Source of the DNA: Zelopaecilomyces penicillatus
Lineage: Eukaryota; Ascomycota; Sordariomycetes; Hypocreales; Pseudodiploosporaceae
Length of the DNA stretch: 64,000 nucleotides
NCBI GenBank assembly: GCA_005765155.1
Contig: VCCP01000001.1
Location: 2,542,001-2,606,000 of the forward strand
Direction: 5' to 3'
Shown here: positions 1 through 12,500 of the stretch, one piece after another
Layout of the letters: every line of letters begins with the position of its first letter
Position numbering within the stretch: the stretch's first letter is position 1
Position numbers and translations under genes: made by a program
The notes under the pieces: model-generated
The model's input: the letters and a program-made list of their open reading frames with translations, nothing else
Told to the model about the DNA's origin: nothing
The model's database searches: none

Positions 1-1345
1 AGGCTCATATCAATGCATACCAAGAGTTATGGGAAACTTGGTGAACACATTTTACAATGGTTGCTGTCTTTGTTAAAATGCACCACGGTTGCTGATGTTG
101 CTAAAGCCTAGGTAATGTGAGCTCTTTGTGTTGCAGCAGCAATTACAGACATGCGAAAGCTTCAAAGGAAGCTACAACTTGCCCCTTCAAAGGCTACAGA
201 CAGGTACTCGTACAGATTCTTACTCGCATTGAGCCAATTGGCTACAAGGCAAGGCACACTCGCAGCTTTAACCCCTGCATCTATAGCACGACTTGGGTGA
301 ATTTGATGGGGATTCGCGTGCAGGATCACAGAGCATAACTCTGTTTGCAAAAAGCTGAACCCAGTCAAGTGGACATCGGCCGGCCCATGCGAACCAATCC
401 AAGCGTCGCAGGCTGGCGAACAATAGGTGGCAGCAATGAAAGCACAAACTCTCACCCTATGTTGCCCATGCATGTACGGATACAATTATAGGATATGCAG
501 GCAATATGCTGACATATCGTAATAGTAGTAAGACGCTGGGTGCATGCAAACGGGGGCTGGTGCTGGCGTGGAGTGGCGAATGCAAGACTCTTGAGCAGAG
601 GTGGCCTCAACCAAGGTCCAGGGCTAGGCCTGAGTGACTAAGGTCGCGCCACCAGGGCACATCATCGGGCTTTGGGTGTCTCACTCGGCTGACTCCATCT
701 GCTCAGGAGAGGGATGGACTGACTACAATGTCGCCAAGCACGCTTTCAGGTTAGTGCGAGGAGGAGGGAGCGCTGGTTAGGGGAGGGCTCAGGCTGTAGT
801 TATGTAGCAACGGCCCCTAGAGCGCCTTGAGGGCCTAGAAATACGCGCCACACAACCCCACTGGGCCAGGAAGAGGCTGTAGGAATCGGTGGGTCAGTGC
901 CTGTCGCTCCTTTTTCAAGGTCCCCACGTTCCTTTGACCACCCGCGTTCTGAGCTCGCGCGACTCCCCCCCATCTTTGTTTGTATGTAAAGTACCTCGTC
1001 GCCCTGCCACGCCAAACCTAGCATTCTTTGTCTCTTTCACATCACTTCTCGTTTCAACCACCACCAGAAGACACTTCCATCCATCCATTAAACAATTCAT
1101 CTCTCATTCATCAGCAAGACCCGTGTCGCATCGTCGAGCTCGTTCTTCCCTCACGACTTGCGTAAAGCACACTTCGGCTGCCGACCAGCACCGACCATCA
1201 AATTTCTCCTCACGCTTTCTCAGCGAACAACCTTCTGCGCGTCTTGCATTTGATCCATCTCCACCTCACCCACAAAAGCTGCCATCTTCTCGGCTGCTTT
1301 TCAGACTAGATTTTCGCTCTCAAATACCACATCTACGCAGTTATC
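1..1345. other. Left flank and promoter/leader of the YRA1-like gene
   Basis: No protein gene is supported here. Open frames in this stretch have no recognisable composition or splice structure. From about 960 onward the sequence becomes rich in C and T with many CTTC/CATC runs, which is typical of the transcribed leader of fungal genes, and it leads directly into the start codon at 1346. Confidence 0.6.
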
Positions 1346-3144
1346 ATGTCTGGAAAGCTCGACAAGCCTCTCGACGAGATCGTCTCCGCTCAGCGTCGCA
1401 CTTCTGGTCGTCGCCGCTCTCTGCGACGCTCCACTGGCGGTCGCCCTGCCACCACCGCCCCTGTTGGTGGTGTTCAGAAAAACGCTGGTAGGCCTACTCG
1501 TGGCGCCGCCGCCAAATCCATTCCTGCCAAGGCTGCCCCAATTTCTGGCGATAGCAAAGTCATTGTCAGCAACCTGGTATGTATATCTGCATCAAGTCGC
1601 GTTTGCGGGGCTTATCGCTAATCCTCCCTTTTAGCCCAAAGATGTGTCGGAGCAGCAGATCAAGGTATGTTTCTGTTGAGGCAACTCCTGCTTCTCGGAC
1701 TTTGTTCGACGTATTCTCTTCGCCGTGCTTTCCTTCCTTGTCGACGTCGCGTCGTACTCCTAGAAAGACATGATCTTTAGAAGATCAAGCTGAAACGCCC
1801 AATCTCCTTCAATGAACTCGTGCGGTTTCTTCAACGTGAGCCACAGTATCGGAAGTTGAGAGTATCCCAGTCTCGCCAAGCAAGGCTCGTTCAGACTGCC
1901 TGGTCAGCACGTCATGAACCGAGCTGCGACGATCATGAAGGGATGGTGGCAATATTCCTGATGAAGCGTGTCAGCGCAATGTCAGACGCAGCAGTCACTC
2001 CTAGCGAAGCAGATATTGCTGGCACAAGCACATTGAAGCGAGTATGCAGTGGGCGCATGCACTACGAACTGCCATCGGCTATGACAGTAGTCCGGTGACT
2101 TGAGAGCAGATACACTGTGGGAAATTCTTGAAGCGATTATGTGGGCTTGATGGAATCGCACATCTTCGAGTATTCAGCTGAAAGGCTTCTCGAAGTTGAA
2201 CAGAAGAGTTTTCATTCACATGGTATCGCTCCTTGACGTTGGTTAGGTCATTCGTTCGTACTGATCTTGGATCAGTCGAGCCTCTGCACCTTGACAAGTT
2301 CGGCATCGCTCACTGCTTCACTCACTGCTCCCTGGGCTTCTGATACATATTTACCCATGTTGAATACGATTTGGCATTCTACATCTGGTCCGACAAGAAT
2401 TCGAAGTTGAATGCGGCGTCGATACACAACCGCAATATCTCTTAACTAACACTGTTTCCCCAACAGGAATATTTTGTTCAATCCGTTGGTCCGATCAAGA
2501 AGGTTGAAATCTCATACGGCCCCAACTCACAAAGCCGTGGTATTGCCAATGTCATCTTCCACAAGGCCGACGGCGCCACCAAGGCTTTCCAAAAGCTGAA
2601 CGGCCTGCTTGTTGACAACCGCCCAATCAAGGTACTTGCTCTTTGACCCTGACTAGTAAAGGTTAATAAGTCTAATCCAATTTTAGATTGAGATTGTCGT
2701 TGGTGCCGCCCAGGCCGACAAGGTCTTGCCAGCCGTCAAGACCCTAGCTGAGCGCACTACGTAAGTATATCTGCTTGTCGCAATCGATGTGATTTTCACT
2801 AATCCTCCTCAGTCAACCCAAAGCCCAGCCCAAGTCCGCTGCCGCCAGGAAGTCAAATGGTGCCATCACGAAGGGCGTTGCAGCCAAGGGAGCTTCTGCC
2901 ACTACTGCTGCTGCTGCCAAGAAGCGACGTGGTAAAAGTGTCCGCCCTGCTAAGAAAACCGCCGAAGAACTTGACTCTGAGATGGTTGATTACTTCGTAA
3001 AAGATGGCGGCAATGAGGGTACCGCCACTACCAACGCCCCTGCCGCCCCAAGTGGTGATGCTGCTATGGAGGATGAGATTATGGTAAGTTGCGCCGTAAC
3101 AACTCTATAATCGAGCTTACACAAACTAACTGTGATTATAGTAA
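1346..3144 (+). CDS. YRA1: mRNA export adaptor, Yra1/ALY/Mlo3-type RRM protein
   Basis: Exons 1346-1576, 1635-1664, 2467-2631, 2687-2760, 2813-3083 and 3142-3144 join in frame to 257 residues. The N terminus MSGKLDKPLDEIV is the short conserved box that binds the helicase Sub2/UAP56 in this family, followed by an Arg/Gly/Ala-rich segment. A single RRM spans about residues 71-145 (RNP2-like VIVSNL, RNP1-like RGIANVIF). The C terminus is Lys/Ala-rich and carries the family motif EELDSEMVDYF. Known members couple transcription and splicing to nuclear mRNA export by recruiting the Mex67 receptor. Two things are odd: intron 2 is 802 nt (1665-2466) while the other introns are 52-58 nt, and the last exon consists only of the TAA stop codon. 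Unspliced intron 2 gives a stop four codons after the exon. Confidence 0.93.
1665..2466 (+). other. Long (802 nt) intron 2 of the YRA1-like gene
   Basis: Starts with GTATGT and ends with a CTAAC branch point (2446-2450) 16 nt before the CAG acceptor, so the splice signals are canonical. It interrupts the RRM in its first helix, after residues PKDVSEQQIK. The sequence has normal base composition. The 92-codon frame inside it (1820-2098) looks like chance. I found no C/D or H/ACA snoRNA boxes at a plausible spacing. The length suggests a regulatory role, as known for the S. cerevisiae YRA1 intron; this is inference. Confidence 0.8.
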
Positions 3145-5329
3145 TTTATTCAACTTTTGATTTTGGAGGAGAATCAGATGAGACTGCGAGTAACACATCT
3201 TCAATTGCCCAAAAAAAATCCTACAGACATTGCGATTTGTTCAGCACTAGGTGATGCAGTGGTGCATCATGCCGAGAGGTGTAGACAGGGACTATTGTTA
3301 CATGGGCGTGGTTTGAGGAAAACAGACAGGGAAGCTGGACAACAATAGGCATCAAGCCAGCGTTAGTGGAAGCCCATATATTTCCAGGCAGTCAAGCTAT
3401 TCCGTCCTGTTACTAGACTGGACACGTTATGGCGAGCGTCATCGTCTTATGTACACTTAATAATGAGCACAATACCCAAAGGTATCAAGATATTCGTTGC
3501 CTCGTCCTTTCCATATACTTGATCCCCAAACTCCATATACACATGCTAGGTTTGCTTTCAAAACGTAATCGTGCTGAGTGAGATATTATGAAGCAGCTTT
3601 GTTGCTTTGGTTGCTCGTATCCGAAAAGACTCCTCATTTTGAACTGATGGAGGATGAACATGACAGTGTCATGTCTGTTGGTATTTCGAGCAGTGGATGT
3701 TGATATGGCTCATTAGCTGGCCAAGGCGTGATGAATGCCCCAGCTCTGGATGCGCTGACAGCATCGCGAGCGGTGAAGCTGGTGGTACGAGAAGACTTGG
3801 TTGTGTTGCTGACGCCAATAGTTGGAGAAGACATGGCTATCCTTGACGAGGGAGGGTAGATGATGGGTAAATATTAGCACTCTCGGAACAAGCATGTACT
3901 CTGGGGAGTGAGAGTGAGAGTGAGAGAGAGAGAGGAGGAGAGAGTTGCAAGAAGGAGTTGTGAGACAAGAAAGATCTCGTAACTGTCTGAGGAGATGGGC
4001 AAACGGGTATGCAGTGCTAATACGCTCGGCTACTCGCAGGTTCAAGAAATGATTAGATGGGGTGGGAGGGGAAGGGAGGGGATTCCATGTGATATATATC
4101 AAATCTTGTCCTGCCTGGTCCTGCCTGTTGTTAAGATCATGAATCTCTTCAAAAACCTATGGGAAGCCCCCGCTCAGTCACAGGCCTGTTGGCCGTATCC
4201 CCCTCCCTCCTCCTCCTCCTCCAATAGACAACTCAGTTCTTGTCCTTTTTTTCCCCCGTGCTTTTGGTTGTTGGTTCGAAGCGCCAGCTTCCTTAGCTTC
4301 GCATGGGTAAAAGAAACTCTTATTTTATTCCCCATTCGCTTGTGTCCGGGGGGGGGCTGGACTGGGCTGGATGACGGTGTGTGCGAGAAACACAGAACCA
4401 ACAACACCAACACCCCATCATGATCCATACTAGCGGCCTGAAACAAACCAAACAGAGATTCTCTTTATTTCGCCACGACCTTCTCTATTGAGAAAAGAGG
4501 AAGAGGGAAATGGGAGGATGGACACCATAGCGTTCGTGACTGCTGGCACCCAGGATGTCGGTCGCTACCCAACGGCTCTCCAATGTGTCTGTCGAAAAGA
4601 AATATCCTTGTGGTGGGCCACCCCACCATCCTACCCTATTACTTTACCTCTCCATTTAAACATTCCATCCAACTGCTCGGCTACGATCCTACGTTCCTAC
4701 GGCCCACTGGATCGCGGGGATTTCATTTTCAACGGGAATCTGAGTTGGCATCCTTGTTAGTTGGATGTAGCCGATGTTGATCACAGTCACGGGTAGACGA
4801 CGGATCGTTCAAGATTTGACCCAAAAAAACATTGTTTAAAAAAAGGTCACCGTAACTGTATTCACCGCTAGACTTCCGTTGATAGGGCTCGTCTCTGGGA
4901 TATGTAGGCTTCAAAGGTTAAAAAGGACCTCACATTACCATCAGTCATTCATTTACCCAACTTTACCACGATAATACACTAAGATATGGAGTATGGGTAT
5001 TGAGTAGCCAATGGATTGCAGGTGCATGTTTCAAGATATAAAACTCTACTAGTGGTACTGTTGCTCGGTCTCTTAGTCGCACAACTCAATTGGTGCATGG
5101 GTATTGGCGTGAATCACAATCACTTGGAACAGACACATAGGGGGGGGTCCTTGCTGTGAACCCGCAATGTACTGCAGCAAATAGAAACGCCAATGGTTTA
5201 ACTTTGTTCTCTTAACACATAAAATGCTCTATCTTCGCAGCATGGTCCTATGGGATGTTATGCACGACTCCCAAATTTTGGCAAACGATAGCTGGTCCTT
5301 ACGGTGCGACTAATACCCGTTTTGAATGC
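3145..5329. other. Intergenic region between YRA1 and SBA1 3' ends
   Basis: Convergent 3' regions of the flanking genes. It contains a purine microsatellite (3906-3944), a CT-rich stretch near 4200 and short homopolymer runs of C or G. Open frames here (for example 3713-4102 minus, 3995-4423 plus) are driven by low-complexity sequence and show no domain. Confidence 0.55.
3906..3944. repeat. GA-rich microsatellite (GAGAGT/GA units)
   Basis: Imperfect run of GAGAGT followed by GA and GGA units. It is a simple purine tract with no coding meaning on either strand. Confidence 0.85.
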
Positions 5330-6354
5330 TCAAGCCTTTGTTGTCTCTTCCTTATCAGCCTTCTCGCCTGCCTCGTTCTCCAACTCGGGCATTTCGTCGT
5401 CATCAGATTCGGACTCTGGGAGACCAGAGCTGCTGAACTCGGGCATACCCTCCAGACCCATGGCGCTCATATCGGGCATACCGCCGCTTGCGCCGCCGCC
5501 GAGCTTGGAGAAGTCGATGCCACCAAAGTCGCCACCTATTGACAAGTTAGCGCATCCCGTCTTGAACCGCTACATCTTAGTGAGTTGGATGAATGTGTTT
5601 CTACTTCACATTACGTGAATAGAAAAAGGTTCAATCGCTCTGAAGACTACGTACCCATTCCAGGCATGCCACCACCTAAAGCAAAGAACGTCAGTCAAGA
5701 ACTACAAAGTGCGTAGAGGAAAGACATCATATGGATCGCTGGTCTACTTACCCATGCCTCCGAACTTGGACATGTCTTCCTCAGGGGCCTCATTCTGCTC
5801 ATCCTCATCAACCCACTTGTCAAAGTCGGTCTTGAGGAAATGAAGCTTCTTGGAATCCTTGAGAAGTCGTGGCCAGTATTCCTCTTTGAGCTCCTTCTTC
5901 TGCAACTTCATCTCGACATTCTTGGAGGTATGGTTGATTTTGCTCTCGGCGGGGTCGACCTCGGCATAGAACTCCAACTCGACGTGATACTCCTTCTTGA
6001 GCGTGCTCGAGGTACCGGTGAATGAAAGGCCAGTGGGCTTAAGATCCAGCTTCAGGTTGTCCTTGGACACATCGGGAACAGAGATGGTAAGATATATGTA
6101 GTTGGTGGCGGCGTCGGCCACGGAGGAGCGCTGAGCCCAGAGAACTAGAGGCGGGGCTCGACATTAGCACTTTGAGCTTTTGATTCAATGTATGGATGAC
6201 TTTTGGAAATGATAGATCTGGGGTGAATAGTAATTTGCGAAATGATGAAGCCACTCAGAACCAAGAAACAGCCAATAGAAGCCGTGGAAACCCGGTAGCA
6301 ATGGTGGGTGCAAAAAAAAATTTACTGACCTTCAGGTGTCGCCGTCACAGACAT
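5330..6354 (-). CDS. SBA1: p23/Sba1 (Wos2-like) Hsp90 co-chaperone
   Basis: Minus-strand exons 6354-6330, 6144-5752, 5675-5655 and 5535-5330 join to 214 residues. The spliced N terminus gives TPEVLWAQRSS, the signature start of the p23 CS domain, followed by the beta-sandwich with IYLTISVPDV, GLSFTGTSS and a conserved WPRLLK segment (about residues 5-125). The tail is Gly/Met-rich (FGGMGGGMPGMGGDFGGIDF) and ends in an acidic stretch. p23 proteins bind the closed ATP state of Hsp90, slow its ATPase and aid client maturation in cytosol and nucleus. Exon 3 is only 21 nt and both flanking introns have the same phase, so skipping keeps the frame. The gene is divergent from VPS24 across 1.2 kb. Confidence 0.95.
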
Positions 6355-7579
6355 TTTCGACTGGTTGTGGAATTGATCAAGGAAGAGGGTTTTTTTAGTT
6401 GTGCAGTGAGCTTGCGGTTCGTTAATAGGCAAGTGATAGCGCAGCGTCAAGATTATGGGGCGGGTGGTGTGAAAGAAGTTGTTAAAAAGTTGCTGGTCCT
6501 TTTGAGGAAGGCTGTAGACAAAGGCTGGAGAAGCAATGGAGAGCAAGGCGGTATCTGCACCTGGAAACCGTGGGATGGAAGGTGTCAGAAGCCGAAAGAT
6601 TTGGTAGGCAGAACTGATGAGGGGCACGATTTCAAGGTACCTAGCATTACTAGTGGGTTGGGCGGGTACAAAGGTATTCCCCTAACCAACGGCCCGCCTC
6701 TGAACCAGTTCGCGCTCTCCAAAAGTATAGTACCTTTTATTACTGCACCTCACCACTTACCGCTTTCTGCACACTGCCAGGGACAAGGCAGTGTTTGTTT
6801 GTTTATTTGTCTGGCAACCCGAAAAGTGTTCTCTCTACGCCACTCAAATCCCTATGTTGTAACTTAGAGCAGTGCTGCTGCAAGTCTGCGACGGCAAGCG
6901 GTAGTGGCTGGGACTGCAGGACAGCTTGTAGATGCATTGCCTGCCTAGATCTCTGCATACTCTGTTGGTTTTTTGCCGGGCAGGAAGCATCTCACGGCCT
7001 GGCCAATTGCTGGCTGCCTGGCCATGAAGCTACCATAATCTTCAGGGGCAATATTCAGTACAATCCGCAGTTGCTCCACGTAGCAAATCAGACCAAGATC
7101 TGTGAGTAAAAGCTAAACGGGGGCGAAATGGCGGGGTAATAAGTTAGCACTGGTGGCATTTCTTTCTTCGCTTGGACTGAAAGTCAAGCCACGACTTCCA
7201 GGCTCCGCCCCAACCGCTGGTCCCTGTGGCTTAGACATTTCGTGGGCTGTGGCTGTTATTTACCCATGCCCTGTAACTGCGCCATAGGCACCTAGTGGGG
7301 GTGGTTCAATGGTTCAATGGCCGTTCAGCCTCGGGCTCAGTGCGGGTTGAGTGCGAGCCTCACCACGTCACCTTTCTCAATCTCGTGATCCTTCTCTGTG
7401 CCAAACCTTAGCTGGTCTGCTACACGAGTGCCTTTCGACAGTTCTGCCGACTTTTTTGGGGGCTAGAAACAGACTCCCTGCCGGTCATTTGCTCTTCCTT
7501 AGACTTTGAGCGTCCAGTTCTTCCCAACGCCCCCTTGGGCGTTCTATTCACCGCTCGTGGCGCGGCAACTGCAGCAGCA
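6355..7579. promoter_or_regulatory. Shared upstream region of SBA1 (minus) and VPS24 (plus)
   Basis: Divergent spacer of 1.2 kb between two start codons. No convincing gene: the frame overlapping 6196-6867 mostly mirrors SBA1 intron and leader. I looked for clear arrays of inverted GAA/TTC heat-shock units upstream of SBA1 and did not find a clean one. The last 100 bases before 7580 are CT-rich leader. Confidence 0.5.
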
Positions 7580-8339
7580 ATGGAGACCTTCAAGGCCCTC
7601 TTCACAAAGCCAGATCCCCAGGCACAGGTATGGTAGAACCCAGTCTGTTTTTACAGCAGCTTGCTTGCCTTGGCTGCGAATCACCGACTGACTTGAGTTC
7701 CAGGTCCGAAAATGCAACGCATTGCTCCGCACCAACATCCGCAAACTCGATCGAGACATTGCACAACTCAAGCAGGTGGAACTCAAGACCAAGAACCTAA
7801 TTCTACAGGCCGACAAGCGCGGCCAACGTGACCCCGCGAGGGCGAAGCAGGCACAGAAGGAGATCCGCGACTTTGCCCGGCAACTCATCCAGACGCGGCG
7901 CGCCTCGTCTCGCATGGTCACTGCCAAGGCCCAGCTCAGTTCCGTACAGATGCAGGTCAATGAGGCATTTGCCGTGCGCAAGATCGAGGGCTCCATACGC
8001 GCCAGCGTGGTTATCATGAAGGATGTTAATCGGCTCATCCGGCTACCGGCGCTGACGCAGACAATGGGCGAGCTCAGCATGGAGCTCATGAAGGCCGGCA
8101 TCATTGAGGAAATGGTCGACGAGACCCTACCCGAGGACGGCGATGTGCTCATGGAAGATGAGGAGGCTGAAGGCGAAGTGGAGAAGGTTCTAGGGGAGAT
8201 CCTCAAGGACCGGAAAGAACCCACACTTCCCGCAGCCCCGATTCCCGAACCCCAAAACCCGGTGGCGGAGGAGGAAGAGGAGGATGCCGAGGCAATGATG
8301 GATCAGATGAGGAATCGTCTTGATGCCCTGCGGAGTTGA
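7580..8339 (+). CDS. VPS24: ESCRT-III subunit Vps24 (CHMP3 family)
   Basis: Exon 1 (7580-7627) encodes METFKALFTKPDPQAQ and is joined across an intron with canonical ends to exon 2 (7704-8339), giving 227 residues, close to the yeast protein's length. The Snf7 fold is visible: a basic N-terminal half with long helices (residues 17-100, many K/R), then the acidic C-terminal half with the segment GIIEEMVDETL and a run of glutamates. The extreme C terminus MMDQMRNRLDALRS fits a MIT-interacting motif that recruits Vps4. Vps24 caps Snf7 filaments with Vps2 and promotes membrane scission at multivesicular bodies. The start was chosen because this short exon restores the N-terminal amphipathic helix that the second exon lacks. 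Confidence 0.94.
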
Positions 8340-9523
8340 CAGGCGGCGCGCTTCTTCTCTTGCACTGCATTTGGATTGGGTGTTCATGGAGGCGTACGGC
8401 GTCTGGGGTTTCGGGTTTCGGGTTTTGTACACATTAATTTCAAATGCCTATTAATGTTGAAATAACGTCCTCTGGTTGGCTACTGAGCGCTGTAGCTAAA
8501 GACACATCAGTAATACTATATACAGACTCTATCAGCCAAACATGCGACAGCCACCATAAATGGTGATATGTCGGGATAATTAACGGGAGCAACACCATAG
8601 ACAAACTACCTAGGCTCATCCGTACCGGTAGCCGGCTGCTAGCCATCCACACGCGGACATAGGGCATATCTAAAATCAACTAGTTTCCATCGGAGTAGCA
8701 CGAACGGGTTAAAGGAGTTCAATGGATGGCAGATCCAAGAGGGTGGGGTGCCGGTTTTGAGTTTATAAGCTTGTTTAACAGGCTTTCCAGCTCCAATAAC
8801 CAATTGAGCATGCAGATGAGGGTGCTTAGATGTGTTACATGCACATTATTAACTGTTATTGTAAGCACCGCATCTCCTCTTCCATCCCACTTGTTTACCA
8901 ACTATCATCTGCCACCGGCATCTTGGGATGGTGGTTGTTATTTTTTAATTGAGTACCTGAGTCAACCATCCCTTCTATTCATAATGGCAGAATGGGGGAT
9001 TAAGTGAGGGGAACAGAGTCGAGAATGCTCTTTGCCACACGCATTGTGATCAACCACAATGGAAATGGCACCGCACTACACGCCCCCACCACCAGGGACG
9101 GGCAAGCTGACAGCCAGAATCACCTAGACCACGACAACAAAGGAAGTCAAAACACGGGTAAGGGGGAGGCGGGGTCGGAGATATGCCAGTAGAAATCATG
9201 AGGTTTCTTGACCAAATCAAAAACCTCCGCACTGCTAATCATTATCAAACCTCTTCCTCATGGGCGACGAAAGCCCCTCAGCGGGAGCCACGGCTATCGG
9301 GTCCTCACTCTCTGCGGGGGAGGACAGGCCGTTCTGTGGTTGGTTCCTGTGAGACTGGTGGCAATTCCGTGCCGTGTGTTGGTTTGAATACCCTGTCAAA
9401 AGTAAATGCGAAAAAAACATCTGGTGTGCCTGGTTTGCCGTCCAAGAATAACTGACACATGTCTGCTAGTAATTGTACAGTACCGTACACACAAGTTTAC
9501 TGCGCTGCCACCCACCAGCCAGA

Positions 9524-9546
9524 CGGTCGGTCGGACGGACGGACGG
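9524..9546. repeat. CGGT/CGGA tetranucleotide microsatellite
   Basis: Short tandem run of CGGT followed by CGGA units. Confidence 0.8.
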
Positions 9547-12500
9547 CTCGTCAGCTTTTCGTGCCGTTTTCGCGGGTGGTTTGGTGGTGTTGTCGAGACA
9601 CACAGGCCGCCGTTCGTGCCGTTTCACCTATTCCTGGGCTGGAGTGCGGGATGCCGAGTATTGCAGTGCTACTTTTAGTACTTGTTAAGATTAAGTTGGC
9701 GTTGATAGTAGAACGTGTTCGGGACAGTTGGGTGTTTACAATGCAGATGGCAGGGTATAATTTGATGTTGGGGTTTTAGACAACTGCTTAGAGAATAATG
9801 AAGGTTCTATGTAGGTTGACCGGATGCATTGGGAAAGGGGGCAGAGAAAAGGCGTATTAGATGGAAAGTTTGTAGCAGCCCGCCTTCAAGAATGCCGGCT
9901 TTGAGACTGTGGCAGTTCATCTCAGTTTTCCTTGTTGGCTTACCAACATAGGCCTCCATCAATTGCTGTGTGCCGCAGACACCAATCTCACCAGCATATG
10001 CCTTGTTTATTCTCACAATCTAGAACAGCGAGTGAATGCCCGTGTGTAGCACGCAGCTGCAGCTTCGAAAGCCGTTTCCAGCCAACAGCTACAGGGTAAT
10101 CAACAGTGTGAAGCTGAGCCTCCCTTGCCTCCCATCACTGGACATATATCCAATGCATACTACAGATGTATGAGGAGCGCTGATCATGGATATCCCCCTG
10201 CAGACTCCCATGTTGCCCCCAAAAACAATCATGCCATGGTATCGGTAAAAAAGAAAAAAAGGAAGAACGTTTCATAACAGGTCCGAACTTGCCAACGGGT
10301 ACGCCCGAAGGCTTTCGGGACTCCAGATTTGCATGATCCAGACAGACCCTGCCTTGTGAGGGCCTAGGTTTGCTGCACAACATGCTTACCGCTGAGACAA
10401 AGTGAGTTGTGAGTTGTGAGCTATGAGTAGTCGCAAAGAGGCAAAAACGCGCTGCTTGCTTGCTTGGTTTGCCCTGCGCGCCAGATGCCAGATAGGTTTC
10501 AGCTGCCGGAGTTATTAGCAGCATAGCCAATGTGTGGGCACCGGCAGGCCGTCCGCTGGGCCCCGGGGAAGCAGATCCTAGGAAGCAGGAATGAGAAGAA
10601 GCAAAACCGGTGCCGACGGGGACGAGATCCGGGAAATGAGACGGCAGCTACCTGCTACTCATGTGTGAGCTACTAGCTGGGATGCAAGCCACCGTCTTTT
10701 ACTTTCTTTTGTCTTTGCCGTACGGTTTGCGGGTGCGTCCCGTTTTCTCCTTGCTGTCTCACGCTTGTCCACATGTTTGCGCAAACAGAAGATGCTATAG
10801 GGGGTGATGATAACAGGACACAAAGAGGTTTGCGTTGAAATAAACTGAGAGATGCAGGGATTGCGGCGGCGGCGGAAATCCCCCCCTCATACTGCACTTG
10901 TCAGTGCTAGACAGGAAAAAAGACAGCCATCACAGTCCCCGTTGCCCCGACCATGATGGTCTTAGCCTCCCGCTGTTCCATTTCTCCATGATTGGACTAC
11001 GGTGGAAGTTTGGAAGCCAAGTTAGCCTGGAGCGCAATCTTGGACTTGTGAGTAGTTGGGCGGAGTTTCTCCAGCGGCTGTCCCCACCGGAGACTCGGTG
11101 CGTGCAACCGTTTGTGAACAGACCAAACGTTACAGCGGCCCGCACCCAGATTGAGGAAGGGCTTGAGGGGGGCGGACATGACAGGATCTCATCAACGATG
11201 GATGGATTTCGGTGGTAATCAATGTTCTCCTTATCCAGGCGGCGGTTGCTCGGGGAGTAGAAGCACGACTCAATGGAGGCATCCTTGGCAAACCCCAATA
11301 GACTCAGTCGGGATTCCGCCGTCCACGGGGAACCCGAGGCGGGATGTTGGTACAAGGTCCCTTACCCCATTATGTAGTATCAGTTGGAGATGCTTGATAA
11401 TTGCAAACGTTGGTTCACAGAACTCCAGATCCATGCTATCAGGTCCACACCGTAAGCTGAACCAGCAAGCAAAACGGTCAGCCGTGTCTACCAGCAAGCC
11501 GCAATCGAGAGCCAGTACACCAATCACCTAGCGTGTTGGTGGGCTTGTGGCACAGATTGAGGCTTTTGTCTGATGTTTTCCCTCTACCTATGTGGGGGAG
11601 GTGGGGTGTTTCTGGTTTCTTATTGCTTACCTGTTCAGATCACCATAACTGGCAGTTGTACTAGCACCTGGTGTGGGGAAATGGAAATGGTAGGTAGGTG
11701 TAAGGTCTATTCACCAACTGCGGCACGAGAAGCATGCTGATGGGTGAAATAGATCGCTTTTCGCGTGGTGACCCTGAGCCGGATTTTGAAAGGCCACCAG
11801 TCATGTTCGACCTAAGGTGAGAAAACGGACCATCAGCGGGACTGCCACTCTGAGGCTCCGCCCGGGATCGCCTATGAATCGGAGCCAACCATGCCTAGTT
11901 TGATAGGTCGTGAGGGAGTGTGTATTATTAGTAGGTTTGTTGAATTGCAGATACGTACTGTACTGGACTGTGCAGGTTTGCACACTCGTCTGATACCTGT
12001 AGTGTAGGCACAGTCGAAACCGCCAACATGGCGGGCGGCACATAGTGTGAAGCCAGCATGACTGAAGGCTGTGACACTAAATATCCAGCATCTATCGGCC
12101 CGCATTGGGCGTTACTGGGCGACAACAGCAAAACACGAACACAACAGTCCTGAAAAAGGGGCAGGGCTATCTTACCGCACATGCAACACGAATCCGCCAG
12201 TTTAGGAATGAATGAAATTTCTCTCAGTAGCAGAGGCCACCGTTGTTCAGAGACGGACATGGGTGAGAAAAATATTTAATCCTGGGCCACCGATTATTAC
12301 CAACAACACGGCTGTCGGTATCAAAACGGCCCAATTAAACAGACCCGGGAGCCAGAAAACCGGGAGAAAGATCCGCGTCGTGGCCGTGTCCGAGCACCAC
12401 ACAAGAAACACACGGTTTATTCTTGGAGATGAGTGTTTTTCCTTTCACCAGGTGTAGTGCAGGATCCACCATTGCCATTACCCAGCGACCCCTGCTGCCC

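Noticed and set aside
889..1491. 200-codon plus-strand frame over the YRA1 leader
   Set aside because: It overlaps the real start in another frame, is Ser/Arg/His-rich from CT-rich leader sequence and has no domain.
1955..2180. CTGATGA and CTGA boxes in the long YRA1 intron, considered as a C/D snoRNA
   Set aside because: The C-like box lacks the purine start, and the nearest downstream CTGA is over 200 nt away, too far for a C/D snoRNA.
4261..4290. GGTTCGAAGC resembling a tRNA B box
   Set aside because: Flanks cannot form a T-arm stem, and no A box lies at the right distance.
7544..8224. 226-codon minus-strand frame
   Set aside because: Antisense shadow of VPS24; its Ser/Arg/Met-rich composition is the complement of coding helices.
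10135..10530. 131-codon minus-strand frame in the desert
   Set aside because: No domain, no splice partners, and irregular composition.
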